From the NCBI GenBank assembly GCA_030068075.1, contig CM057826.1:74373312-74437311 (forward strand): a DNA stretch of 64,000 nucleotides, written 5' to 3'. This DNA comes from Paguma larvata (lineage: Eukaryota > Chordata > Mammalia > Carnivora > Viverridae). Made by a program: the position numbers and the translations under genes. Numbering within the stretch: position 1 is the stretch's first letter; the number at the start of each line of letters is the position of its first letter. Under the pieces are notes generated by a model. The model saw only the letters and a list, made by a program, of their open reading frames with translations. It made no database searches and had not been told where the DNA came from. Below, in pieces: positions 45,491 through 58,480 of this stretch.

Positions 45491-46089
45491 TACTGATTGA
45501 TTATATGAGGAGTGGGACTTTTTTTTTCCTCTTCAGAGTTTTGCATTTTAAAGACCTTAAATAGTTAAGTAGTATAAGTAGTTCTAAAACTTGCTGTGAT
45601 TTTATTTGGTGAAAATTAATTTACCAGTTTATTAACAATCTCATGATTTGCTTTTTGATCCCCTTGAGAAATAACATTATTTCCTTATATCATGCAAAGT
45701 ATGTTTATTTTATATGAGCTTTGCATTCTTGTTATATTTTCTTATCTTTCACAAAATCCAATGTTAGTAAATTCACTTCCTGCTAGCCTACTTATACATT
45801 ATCTAAAAGACAATAAATATTCATCATTCTCATGTTCTTCACATCTGGTGATATTTTAAAAATATATTTTTCTGATGAAGCAGAATTTTTAGGATATATT
45901 GCAAAGATTGTTTTACTGTACATAGAAAAAAAGGTTTGTAAACCTTACTCCATACATCTCAAATTGCCGTGAGAGTGCCTCCAGTTAAAGATAATTAAAT
46001 GGATATTGTTTGTTTTGTTTTATTTCAGTTATTTATGTAAAGAAATTTATTTATTTATTTAAGTAAAGAACTTTATTAAGTAAGGAAAT
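45491..46089. other. Unassigned stretch
   Basis: AT-rich. 46040-46110 holds repeated ATTTATTTATTTA blocks that are probably the expanded tail of the following SINE fragment. Confidence 0.4.
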
Positions 46090-46176
46090 TTATTTATTTA
46101 TTTAACATGGGCTCAAACTCACAGCCTCAAGATTAAGAGTAACATGCTCTCCAGACTGAGCCAGACTGGCGCCCCA
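46090..46176 (-). mobile_element. Old carnivore SINE fragment (head)
   Basis: GGGCTCAAACTCACAGCCTC, AAGATTAAGAGTAACATGCT and the head CTGAGCCAGACTGGCGCCCC. The 'agagtaacatgctc' variant belongs to an older subfamily than SINEC_Fc. It is the only SINE between 36.6 and 57.5 kb. Confidence 0.8.
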
Positions 46177-49100
46177 CTAAATGAATATTATAAAGAATAT
46201 TCATAATATGATCATGTAATATTTATGAAGTCTAAAACCTAATTGTTTCAAAGATTTATAAATAGCTGAGAAAACATTAAACATTTATGAAAAATATAAT
46301 CTCAGTTTATTCAATAGTGCAGAGATTAGCAGATATTCACTGAATTATTAATTTATATAATATGTACTAATGACAGTGCAACCCGATACATAGAAAATTG
46401 TTCAAAGGCAGTTGTTTTCATAATAGTCCATAAAAATAAAATAATTTTAACAATATTCAAGAGGATATTGGAACCTTAATAGAATGAGTTCTAAATATCA
46501 GATCACACATAAATAGAGAAGAGATTTAAATGGAAACTTATTTAAGACCAGGATTGAAGCAATAACTAAATGATTAAATCAATGAAAGTAAGTGGACTTA
46601 AAAGAGTAAAGGGGAGGGCAATACCATACATTTAATCAATATAATGAAAAAGGAACAATAGAATCTATCAAAAGAGCAGGATCATAGATTCTTTACAATA
46701 CACTAAAATAGCTTTGCAGCAATATTAAATAGGAAATTGAATTTATTTTCTAATATGATAGGAATATAAGTACAGCGTAGAAGAAGAAATGGGCCATCCA
46801 AATTTAATAACCTGAATAGCAATATTATTGAGACAATAATACTGAATCATACTCGTTTCTGCCTTTATTATCATTGTGTAGGCACACATATCTTGATTTT
46901 GTTATGAATTCAGAGAAGTTTTAATCTTATCTAGACTCTAAAGAAAACGTTTAGAATGATAAAAGGCTTGTTTCCCAAGTTTAATCATGCTTAATTTGAT
47001 ACTTCTCTTTTTTCATTACACTTATTAACAGCTGAATCCAACCAGATGATATGTATTTATAAATCCATTCATTAAAATATGCCTTTTTGGGCACAATAAA
47101 AACATTGTAGTCCGCTGTGCAGCTTACTTGCTATACGAAAAAAAGAACTGCTACTTGTATATGCATTTTCTTTCCTTCTATCTTAGAAGCCAGATCAAAG
47201 CCTTTTATGTTATGTGATGCTGCTGCCCCTCAGGGTAGAGCAATAAACTCCTTAAAATTTCATGCCGGCTAAGTTAGCGATATAAATGTCAATTTAATTT
47301 AGCTGAAACAGACTTTTGTAATCAATAGCAAGGATTACTGTCAGTAGAAAGTATGTCTTGCTAGTTCTTGCAAGTAAATGGTTAGTTGTGGAAAACTTTA
47401 AGTGAATTGAATGAATCATTCTCAAAATGTGGTCAGTGAAATTTTATAATTTCTTATTGACTGCTTTCCAGTTGGTGTTTCTGATATCAAATTATAAAAC
47501 CTACAGTCTGTTCACAACTCCTATTCTGTTAGATTATTTACCCTCAACACAGAATCTCATTTTTCTTGGCCAGAATATTTCCATTTACTCATAGTCATCT
47601 TAGGAGGGGAAATAATGAAATTAAAAAAAATAACAACACGTAAGCAGAATGATTTAGGAGTCACGCCATCAAAGGAATTTCTGTGCATGCATGTGACTGT
47701 CAAACTCTGAGTTCTGTAGTTTAGCTGAACAAAAACTTCGATGAGACGAATTTTAAATCTGTCAAAGAATGTGCATTTCAGGAAAGAGAATAGCAAAGAT
47801 TGACTTTTAAAGGTACTGAAAGGGTACTTAAAGACAAGATTTCTAGGCCGTATCTCTTACAAAATTTTATCTCAGTTTCAGAACTGGAGTACTACAATGT
47901 ATAGTAATGCCCAGGGTTAATTACAACCCTTTCATACTGTATTTGATTTTACTGGTGAAAAATTTTTGTTGTAGTATTTCCTAGGTTGTGTTGTTGTTGT
48001 TTTGTACTTTCATTATTGGAGCAACTGACCTACAGATATCCCACGGGATCTAAGCTATCAATGGAAATTCTATGGGAAAAAGTAGGGAAACAGTCAGTGC
48101 TGCAATGGTCTATCTAAATAATTCAAGACCTTTGAATTCTCAAGAGATGATTGTTGGCTGATTATTACTCAGTATAGAAAGGCGATTATATGGAAGCAAC
48201 AGTTTTACCTCTTCCTAAAATTCTCTACCATTTCCTTTTTTGAGCTTTTTCTCCATGTGAGGTTAAGAACAGATTCAATTTGGACATACAGCTGATTGGA
48301 CAATTTTTCTGCATTAAACACCAAACAGATACAGAAAATATATATCCCATTTTCAGTCGTCCAGGAACTACATTCCAATATCGGTCTGGATTCAGTCAGG
48401 AAAATACAAGCCACCCTACATTGAACATACAATGAAGCCTTTATCTGACTTTGCAGTTGCTTGAGGAGTGAAACTTTTGGACTATTTTTCAGGCTCATGC
48501 CACAGAAGGTCACAAAGAGTTGACCGGGAGCTTTTTTTTCACCTGAGAAACTAAACCAGAGTTATTCACGTGTCTCTCTGGAAGCTCATACATTCCTTGA
48601 GGACTTTGGAGAGGCTCTCACAAAGTGTTCAGTCTGTTCCAGAGAAGAGGGTGGTTTCCCACAACTTGTACCAGTGCTACAGCGAACTTCATCTTTGCTT
48701 GGGAATAATTGCTTCCCTTTCACCCCGGCCTTCCCTCTCACAGGGAAATCTATTCAATAACCATATAGTGAAGAGGATTTTGGGAAATGTAGTTTCTTTT
48801 TCACAGGTGGAAATGATTCCTAACTGACCATAGATGGTCCCATATGTGCACCTATTTGTGGAACAACCATCTATGCATGTCCCTTCATTGCATATTTAAC
48901 TTCTGACCAAAAGTAATAGCATAATGCTTTGCATAACTTGTCAGAACTACTTTGTGTATAGTCAAAGGCATAATCATCTACTTCCCACAAAGGGAAACAG
49001 AAAATCCCATATGCCATTTTACTTATTAATTCTGGATAATGTTCATTTCTTTTCTAGCTCAGTCACTATCTCTCTTTGGATCCTGAAACTTAAAAAGTAA

Positions 49101-52100
49101 AATATAAATTCAACCTCTAGTGATACCATTTACATTAGATAATAAGAGAACCACAGGGAGAAAGATGAAAATGGATTTGTTAATATTTACAAAGTTACAT
49201 GTACATAAATACAAAGAAGAAAAGATGCATAATCACTACAATCCTTACTTCTGCAAAAAGTCACATTGTCCTAGTTGGCAATTAGAACTTCCCTTTTCAC
49301 TACCCCATCCACAGTCCCTCTTCTTCAGCTAGCACAATAGCCAATCATAATTCTTTGCCTGGTGCATCTTCAAATTAATTGCCAAAGTATCATGTGCCCT
49401 AGGTAGTGTTCCCCGAGTGAAGTAGTTCTATTTTTTCATTACCTTTTTGTTTTGTTTTGTTCTAACCTGAAAATACAGATGTCATAACGAATATCCTGGA
49501 TTCCAGGCCTCTTTCTTTCTGCCTCCATTGAATAATAGAAATCCAATTAAGACAAATCAGCTCAGCTAATAGAGTAAACCCCTTCTCTTTACCTAATGCT
49601 CCAGTGACAGAAGAAACATAAAATGTGTAGCTTCTGGTTAAATGGAATCAATCTTGAGTCCCTTGGTTCAAATATCCTTCCCCTTTAGAAACCATGATTC
49701 CAGATCATCTGAGCCTAATGTTGTGAAGATAGCATACAAAACTTCTACTGATGGAAAATTAAGTTTGTTTGTGATATGACCAACTACTAGGAGAAAGAAC
49801 ACTATCCTACTGATCACTAGTACAGAGCATATAACACATGCCCTGTCATGCTGAGTGTTTAACTTGCCGATTCTCTTCTTCACATATCCCTCAGTTCTTT
49901 AGCATCTTTAAGGTTGTTGTGTATATGACAGGGCTTAGAGTAAATGATGGTATATGCATGAATAGAACATTAGATAAAGCAGGAAAAGCAGACCTGTATC
50001 CACAATAAATATTTGTTCTGTGGGAATGCAGAGGCTGTTATTTTTAATATGAAACTATACAAGATAATCAGCTGTTAGACCTGGTATTAAGTGACAGGTT
50101 TGTCCCAGGGAAATGATATCATGTAGGGAGCTTATAGCTAATCACAACTACTGGCAAGTGGGCTCTAGATAAGTTAACACTTGGACAAAGGAAGTACTGC
50201 GTTTTAAACTCTACAACTAACCTCCTGTCACCATGGCCACTTCATTCAAGAGGCCATTGATAAAGAGAAGAGGTTTCTGGGACGAGAGGCTGTCAGACAT
50301 TCATCTTTCCTATCTGGATATTTAGAGATTTCTCTCTTGGGGTTATGATTTTTGCCTATACTAAGATGTCCTTTTGCTTATCTCTTCCCCAAAACTCTTG
50401 TCACTAATTTATGAATTGTGTTTTTTCCTACTCCATGGCATCCAGCCAGCAAATGGGTAGTGGCTTATGGATCTTTGTAGATGATTATGATCATCTTTTT
50501 TTTTGTTTTTAACTTCTGTCCACTGAGATCCTCCTTCAGCACTAGTGTTCAAGGACATCCTTCTATTTTTTTTGCTATTTTCTATCTGTAGGTGGGGCAA
50601 AGTTCAACTATTTTTTCCTTTAGTCAGCCAATTATAGGGGGTTCCTCGTGATCTCAGGAGGCTGAAAAGAGAGCTATAAATCAGAAGTAGAAGCCATGAG
50701 ACTTATTAGGACTCGGAACATAATGAAACTTATTTATTCCTTATGAAGTTCCTGAGCTTGATCATATATATCAGACTTCAGTTTGATTATGGAATAGTTT
50801 TTAAGTTGTAATATTATGTACACATGGGGAATTCTATTTGAGGTCAGTGGTTTGTGCTTTTTAAAAATTTTAATTTTGACAGAATTTCGCAAAGGTATTT
50901 CAATCTTATCTATTTATGTATATAATACAACTATGATTAGAAAAGTCAAGAATTTGAAGAATAATTCCTGCTATCTCTCAGAGAAAACATTAGCTTAAGA
51001 GTATTGGTGGTACAAGAAATTGCGAGATTATAAAACCTAATCCAGATATATAGAAATATTTTTTAAAAATACAGAAAGTAAGCATTCCACTACTCTGCCA
51101 GCAAATTAATGATAAAATTGATCAGAATAAAAGGGGAAATAATAAAGATGAATTAATTAAGAAGCAGAAAATCATAAAACCAATGAACACCAGTGAAACA
51201 AACATATTCTGTCAATAGGGTTCTTAAGAGAAAGCAAGTAGCACCATCAGATGTGAGCAAAGTTGAAAAGGGTGACTAATGGAGAAAAGTGTACCGTGAG
51301 AAAAGCTGTGACCTTGAGGTGACTGATGCAGTTAGCCTGAAGTGACTCCGCATAGAGGATCTGGCAAAATAATCAGCATCATTCTCTTCCTCCCTCAGAT
51401 CCAGTTCCAAGGAGCCTAGTGCTTGGGAAAAACAAAACAAAACAGAGGAAAGGGTGCTCATTGATTTAGTCTGTCCTGGCTTGCCTCATATAGAGAGGAG
51501 TGTAAAGTAGTAGAGAATGGATCTAATGGAACAAATGGATAATACCTTTGGAAAGAACTCCGTAGTGAATATCAGAAGATCTTTTTCCATACCTGTCTAC
51601 CTGAGGGGAACACAGCTTAGATGAAGCAAATTCGTATCCTGAATAAGGAGATTAGGCCTGTGTCACAGGTCAGAGCAACAAAAACACTTCATAATCTGCC
51701 CAGTTGATTATTTCATAAGTTGAATGAAGCCTGAGCTGAGAAAATCTTCCTATACATGGTATTCCTGAGCTGTCAGGGAAGACAGATTGCTAAGAAGAAT
51801 GTTAGATTCCGAGACTGTTGAGGTGTAAGTTAGTAGTCAGATTACTCAACAAGTAGTGAGTTCATCCTTGAAGAATCAAACTAAACAAAGACTACTGGAG
51901 TCAAGAAATGAGGAAAGAATCAAAGGCCTGAGGTTAATTTAAGTTGATAGGTCCATTCATGGTTGAAGCTTGCTGTAACCACAAATCTCTCATTTCCCAG
52001 TTGTATGAAACCATATATTCACATTTCTTGGTTAAGATAGTCTAATTTGGGTTTTTCTCACAGAAATTGATATTTGAAAATAGAATATATCAGGCGAAGG

Positions 52101-54814
52101 ACCTGAAATGTGAAGTTGTCTTGGCTGAGGTCAGAGATAGAGCAATGAGAATTTCTTCATCTTCACCTGGGATGTCTATAGTCCTTAACGCAAAGCAGTT
52201 GAATTGTAGCCTGATTTGTATTGGGAATCAGCATACTACTGAGATTACAGTGTAGAAAAATGTCTTTCATAAATATTTATCAGTTATTTCTTATGTTTTT
52301 CAGTAAAGTTTTATAAAAATTGAAATAATTTATGTCCATGTTAACCACCTGCAATCTGAAGAGGAAAAAGATCTGGGTTTTTATAAGAGGACCTTTCAGC
52401 CTGTGGTCAAAAATATATATCAAATGTTATATAGCATGTTATCTTTACTAAGAAAAGCTAGTCCTTTGCTACCAAATAACATATTCTTTCCTTTTCAACA
52501 CCAGCCAGAAGACAAGCTTTCTTTATCATTTCCTCAACTAGTGAGTAGTATTTATTTGGTAGAATTAATTTCTGGTGCTTGAATATTGTCTTTTGAGCTT
52601 TGATGTATTTTTAAAAATTTTAATCTCATTTAAATAAACACTTAGAAAAGAAAAGAATAAAATTTTAATCTCATTACCTTTCTATGTTCAGAAACAAAAA
52701 TGAGTCCATACAATCACGACTATCACATTACCAAAGATGATTGTTTTATCTTGTTAAATCTTGTATTTTGCTGTATTTCTTCCTATTTACTGCATCAAAT
52801 ACTTTTGAAGGTGAAAGAAAGATAAATAAGAATATTACAGTATTTTCTTTATACTAGTCATATACACAGCAGTGTTCTGTTTACAAACTTATTTTGACAT
52901 CATTAACTTAAAAAAAATTAGAAAACCTCTCATATAAATTGGCTTGTTACTTCTCCCTAAGAATTTAGACATGTGTAAGTAAATGTGGAAATACATTCAT
53001 TTTAATCTGAATAAACATAAAAAGTGATTTAAAAACAGTAATGTAAAGAAGAGAATGCTTCAATATGAATATCAGATAAAGTTGTCAGATCAAATGAATC
53101 ATAGTAGCAGCCTTAGCCAATAGATTCCGGATAATGAATTCCCAAACAAGCTTGGTGGAGCCAGCACAGGTTATCTCACTTACTGATAGCAATAATTATA
53201 GCTTCGATGAATAAATAAATCCTGTTGCAGAGATGAACAGATAAGACTCCCAGAACTGATGCCATTGTAAATTCATTTAATTAAAAAATAATAATTTTCT
53301 GATTATGATTTGGCATTCCATGTAGGTCTGCCTATTTGTGTAGCTGGGTTCCTGTACTTTGGTAAAATATGGTTAGTATTCTGTTTTCATACCCCAATCT
53401 TCAGGTTCACTTGTATAACTATTCCCCAGATTGAAGGCCCCTACTTGGTTGATGAAATTTAAGTTTTGACTCTTCAACATGAGAACCATAACTTAATTGT
53501 GGTACAATGACAAAATCACCAGGACACACGTGTCTTGGATGAGAGCTATTCATCACTCCATGAGTCTTAATTCGAAACTCTTACGCACCACCTCTTGCCT
53601 TCCTCCATTTCACTTCTAACCACATCAAGGGGAGACATTCTTGGTAACACTAAGTAGAAAAGGAATTTTTAAAAGGAAAAGATTACTTTCCCTCAAGGTT
53701 GTTCATATAAACTATGTTCACAAGACTTTCTGCTTAAATGTTAGTTGGAAAGAAATTTTCTACAGATGCTAAAATAATTTCTCCCTATTCAGTTAGATTT
53801 ATAGTTGGATATAGCATACGAGCTCTATCTATAGGGTCTATAGGCAATATTTGCAAGCATTACTACTAGACTGATCAATAGAGTCTTTGAAAAAACAGGC
53901 ACAGTTTTGGCTATGTAAGGTACAATTTATTTGTACAATTTTAATTTATTTGCATTCAAAATCTGACAGGGTGTCTGAAAATGCTAGGCAGTGTTTCAAA
54001 AATAACAGCCAAATTCTATGACAGTAGATCATATTGCCAGAAGAGCTAATATATCTAATATATGATAGAACTCTGTCCTATCTACCTTTTGTTAACTGTT
54101 ACCATCTTTGAAATAGTCTATAAAATAATTTTCCTATGAAGTCCAAATTTCTATTCTTGAGGAGTATAAGCAGGGTTGTTTTAGTAAATGTTTACTGACT
54201 AGTTATGGGTGGGTGCAAGATCCAATTTGTAGCATTTGACAAGTTTTGTTAATCAAATATTTCTACTGTAGCTGAATCCAAACTACTAACATGTCATCAG
54301 TGAATGTGGAGTTAGGAAGAGAGATGTGCATAAAATGCTCTCATGAACCAGAGTCATTTGGCTTTAGTGCATACATGAATAAGATAATTTTAATATGTAA
54401 CTGGATATATTTTTATCAAGAAAAAAAGATCCAACTTTAATATGCCATAGAGAAGTAATAAAGACTAAAATATGGGGATTTTAGGTTTATTTAAATTGAA
54501 TTTTAAATAAAATGATTTGAATTGAAAGAAATATGTTAGAATATTTTGCTCTGTCTCATTGATTTTCCTGCTGAAGAAAGGAAGTTCCAAGGTATACAGA
54601 GTCTGGTTAGTTGACAAAGGTTGAACTATGACTAATTTTTCATATGCTTACAGTGAAAAAATAGACTAAGAAAATGAATAAAGATTCAACCCATCAAGTT
54701 TTAGAGAGCCTTGAAAATGTGTTACTCTGAAAGTCCAAGTTCAATGACCTTTTCCTCTTAGAACTAATGATTATACTTTTTGATAGGATTAAAATATTAC
54801 AGAAGAGGTGAAGG
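46177..54814. other. Long unassigned stretch (8.6 kb), SINE-free
   Basis: I recognise no young repeat and no gene here. Frames of 102 codons at 48205-48513 (-) and 85 codons at 48570-48827 (+) have no known motif. The segment 46980-47480 has a texture suggesting conserved non-coding DNA (see findings). 49650-50650 and 51260-51960 have scattered phrases reminiscent of ERVL/MaLR internal sequence, too weak to call. Confidence 0.4.
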
Positions 54815-56400
54815 TTTCTGGTTCCACATCATGTGGAGTAACCACACTCCACCATCTCTCCTACTGAATAAAGCTATAAAACCTGGACAGAATGCATGGA
54901 ACAGCTATCTGACATCTCTGAAAGATAAACAGTAGCAGGTACACTGAGGAGCAAAATGGAAATTCAAAATATCACCCAGAGAGTGCTGTTTGGCATTTTT
55001 CCCCAGGTGCTATACTCTGACTTACACTTTGTACAGCTCAAAACCTAGAAGTGGGCATGGACCTTGACCAAGTATGGTCAAGTATAAGCCCTCTAGTTTT
55101 GACTTGAGGAAAAGGGTCTCCTAACATTCACAGTGAGTGGGAGGAATCCTCAGTGGTTTACCTTTTCTCTGTTCTCCTATGCGTCAGCACCCAAGTGAGA
55201 GTCTGATGTACCAGTGGCAGCAGCAGGCAAAGGACATCTGGAATATCTGAAAATCTAGGGAAACTTACTCCAATCAGACCATGGTCCCAATAGGGTAAGA
55301 CCAATCTCTATTGCTATTGCAGTTTTCCCCTCTCTGTCTTGTCTCTTGAATCGCAATCACAGATGTGAGGAGTTCATAGCAGATCCAGGAAAATAAAGGT
55401 GGAGACTTCTGGCTAAATGTTTGAAAAAGAAGAAGAAGAAGAAGCACCAGGGTACCACAAGGAGGGAGAGGGGATTATGGAGACAGACAAACTTAGAAAG
55501 CAACCCCCTGGAGTTGTATATGAACTCCTGAGCTCACCTCTAAGATGTGCATATGTGAGTCTGAACTAAACAATATGCACAGACTCTGGAAACTGAACCA
55601 TGAGATAGCACTGCCAAGATCCCAGACTAGACAGTGGGTAGGGCACGATGAGACAGCTCTGAATAGCCCTGCAAAGATTTGAAAACAGCATTTAAACTAA
55701 AGCCATGACCCATGGAACTTAAAGTCTGAACCAACAGGGTTGATTTTCTGCCAAAATAACAAAAATGGCAACATGCTCTATAGGATTATACAAGACACGG
55801 TCTCGTAATGTACCATTCAAAATGAAAATCAGATGATCCAAAATTGCTTGGCACAAAAAGAGTCAGAAAAATAATTCACATGGAAAAAGATCACCAACAG
55901 AATCAAATTGGAGACAACAGATGTTACATTTATTTGAGAAAAACTTTAAAGCAACACTCTGTAAAAATACTCCAGTAAATAAGGACAAACGCCTGTCAAA
56001 TGAATGGAAAGACAAAAATTCTCAGCAAGGTAATAAATGATATAAAGAAGGGAAACATTATGTATAAGTCTAATGGAAATTTTTAAAAACAAAACTCCTT
56101 TAGTGTTTTTGGATTGAACAGCAGGATGGAGATGACAAATGTAAGAGTTGAGAACTTAAAAGATAAATCTAAATAAAGTATCCAATCTGACCAAACGAGA
56201 AAATATTGAAAAATATAAACAATGTGTCAGGTTCCTTTAAGAGACTACCCATCATAGAAACTGAGAAAATTTTCAATAGAAAAATAAAAATTAAAAAAAT
56301 ATCAAAAATGTTTTAAAAGGCTAGAAAAACCCTAGACTTGGCAAAATGCATAAATATATAGGTTCGAAGAATTCAATGAACCCTAAATAGTATATACAAC
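54815..56400 (+). mobile_element. HAL1/L1 ORF1-like element, left part
   Basis: Forward text follows the 5' region and ORF1-type body of an old L1/HAL1: CTGGTTCCACATCATGTGGA (start), TTGGAGACAACAGATGTTAC, GAGAACTTAAAAGATAAATC and AGTATCCAATCTGACCAAAC, with the last two corresponding to the coiled-coil part. It is interrupted after 56400 by an LTR and resumes at 56804. No long frame survives. A (GAA)n of about six units occurs at 55426-55444. Confidence 0.6.
55426..55444 (+). repeat. Short (GAA)n
   Basis: Six GAA units within the HAL1-like element. Confidence 0.9.
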
Positions 56401-56803
56401 TGGCAACCTGACTTCCCAGGTAAAACCCAAAACTGTCTCCCATACATGAGAAAAGCAAAGAGAGTTGGAAAGAAGGGGCAGACCACTCCAGATTGGTAGG
56501 TGATAGGTTTAATAAGGAATGAAAATTACATACAAGGCTTGTCTTGGGAAGACACAAGACATAAAGATCCGCCCATTAGGATCTTAAAGGTTCATATGGA
56601 GGCTTTAAGAAGGTCAGGTTATATACAGTCTAGACATTAACACATTATTCTCTCGAGTTTGCAGACTTGAAACAGGCTCCCACTATGGGAATGGTGGGCA
56701 GAACATACATTACAATGTCACGGGTGGGGGTGAGGATCCTCTGATTGCCCAGGGTTGGGCTCCAGGGTCAAATGGCAGTCATGTCCTCTCATGACCTCCT
56801 TCA
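56401..56803 (-). mobile_element. Solo-LTR-like element inside HAL1/L1
   Basis: In reverse the 403-bp segment starts TGAAGGAGGTCATGAGAGGA and ends AGTCAGGTTGCCA (TG...CA). A TATATAA box near 56617 (reverse strand) and an ATTAAA signal near 56510 are spaced as in a retroviral LTR, with a GTCTGCCCCTTCTTTCC segment after the signal. No clear target duplication. It splits the surrounding L1 body, which continues on both sides, so it is the later insertion. Confidence 0.6.
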
Positions 56804-57512
56804 ATAATATGCAAAGAAATTGATACTAAGACCTATCATAATTAGATTGCTAGAAGTTAGAGACAAAGAAAAAATACTGAAAGGAGCTAGTGGAAAATTC
56901 TCAAGTTAACATCAAAGCAAGTGACAGTATAGTTCTCTTCAAAGACTAGAGAGGCCAGGAAGAAGTAGCACAACATGTTTAAAGAGCTGAAATAAACTGT
57001 CAACCCAGAAATCCATATCCAATGAAAATATTTTTTAAGAAGGAAGGTGAATACATTCCCAGATTAAAGAAAACTAAGAGGATCCTTTGTGAGAATTTTT
57101 TTTTAATTGCTACACAAAGTTCTTGAGGCAGAAGTAAAATTGTATCAAATGACAGACTATAGATCAAAGAAATTTTTCAAGAATAAAAGGGATATTACTT
57201 AATATAAAAGAAGTCAATTCACTAAAAAGACATTATAATCTAAAATGTACATGTACCTAACAAAAGCGCTTTAAAATACATGAAGCAAATGAAGATTTAA
57301 TAGAAAGAGGAGACAAATCCACTGTTTTCATTGGGACTTCCAACACTATGCTTGTAGTAACTGACAGAAATGCTAGAGAAATAATGTAGAACTGATAACA
57401 CCATAAACCAGCTGGATATAACTGACATTTATAGAGTACCTCACCAACACTGGAAAATGTTTCCTTTTCTGGTGCACATGGAATATTCACCAACATCTTA
57501 TCTCGAGTCAGA
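56804..57512 (+). mobile_element. HAL1/L1 element, right part (ORF1 end into ORF2 start)
   Basis: AATTAGATTGCTAGAAGTTA, GACTAGAGAGGCCAGGAAGA, AACTGTCAACCCAGAAATCC and AGGAAGGTGAATACATTCCC are classic forward L1M landmarks. CTGGATATAACTGACATTTA and GGTGCACATGGAATATTCAC then correspond to the endonuclease-coding part of ORF2. It is strongly decayed and ends close to the next SINE. Confidence 0.75.
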
Positions 57513-57524
57513 AAACAGAGCTAG

Positions 57525-57735
57525 GGGTACCTGGGTGGCTCAGTGGCTTAAGCGCCCGACTTCAGCTCAGGTCATGATCTCGCAGTTCGTGAGTTTGAGC
57601 CCCGCGTCAGGCTCTCTGCTGTCAATGCAGAGCCTGCTTCAGATCCTCTGTCTCCCTCATTCTACTCCCCCTCTGGCCTTTCTCTGTCTCTCAAAAAGAA
57701 ATAAACATTAAAAAATTTAAAAATAAATAAATAAA
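57525..57735 (+). mobile_element. SINEC_Fc-type SINE, well preserved
   Basis: GGGTACCTGGGTGGCTCAGT, GAGTTTGAGCCCCGCGTCAG and CTCTCAAAAAGAAATAAACA. Target duplications GAAAACAGAGCTA and GAAACCAGAGCTA at 57511-57523 and 57737-57749. Confidence 0.96.
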
Positions 57736-57749
57736 AGAAACCAGAGCTA

Positions 57750-58221
57750 AAAATAAACATAACATGATTGTGAAAAATGACAGAAAAGTACACATTTTAC
57801 TTTTTGCTATGAATTTCTCTTTCCTCTGCTTTTCTACTTACTATTGGAGAAATACTCATTTTAATTTTCAAGAGTTACGGTATTTAAGATGTGGTTTCTT
57901 TCTGTAATACATAGCTGTGTGGACCTAGGTTATGTGAAAATCATTCTAATTGCTCATGATCTGTTGACTATTTTGTTTACCAATGCTTTACTCTCCTAAT
58001 TACCGTACTTGGGTTGATTTTATTGTTGGCTGAAACCCAGGCAAGGGCTCTCATCAAGATTTTGAATAGTTTCATCTTTATTACATCACTGTTGTTTTAG
58101 TAAGTTTACAAATGATTTGATTATCATATTGGGGGTAAATTTGTTTCAAAAAATTGGTAAACATTGCTCCATTGTCATATGACATTTGCTGTTTATGTGG
58201 AGGAGACCACCCAGTTTGCTC

Positions 58222-58223
<2 letters not shown>
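57750..58223. other. Unassigned stretch
   Basis: No feature recognised. Confidence 0.35.

Positions 58224-58264
<41 letters not shown>
58224..58264 (+). repeat. (TG)n microsatellite
   Basis: About 20 perfect TG units, the longest uninterrupted dinucleotide run in the window. Confidence 0.97.
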
Positions 58265-58265
<1 letters not shown>

Positions 58266-58480
58266 CCTAACAAAGATTTTTTAGCTTACAGTTCTAGAAG
58301 TGAGATGACCAAAGTTAGCATCAGTGGACTAAAATCAGGATGTCGGGAGGGCTGCAGTTCTTTGTGGAGGCTCTAGGAGGCTCTAGAGAAGAATCCATTT
58401 TCTGGACTTCTCCAGCTTCTACTGGCTGCTCTTATTCCTTCGTGGCCTTTCTGTCTTCCTTGTTTATTCATCTCTTGATG
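58265..58480 (-). mobile_element. Possible MaLR/MLT1-like LTR remnant
   Basis: TTAGCTTACAGTTCTAGAAG, GGAGGGCTGCAGTTCTTTGT, GGAGGCTCTAGAGAAGAATC and CTTCTCCAGCTTCTACTGGC follow a widely dispersed mammalian repeat that I believe is MaLR-related, in reverse. Family uncertain. The 9-bp GGAGGCTCT(A) motif is locally repeated. Confidence 0.45.

Noticed and set aside
48205..48513. 102-codon reverse frame
   Set aside because: No known motif and no evidence of exon boundaries.
49650..50650. Possible retroviral internal sequence
   Set aside because: Similarity is impressionistic and no collinear set of blocks could be confirmed.
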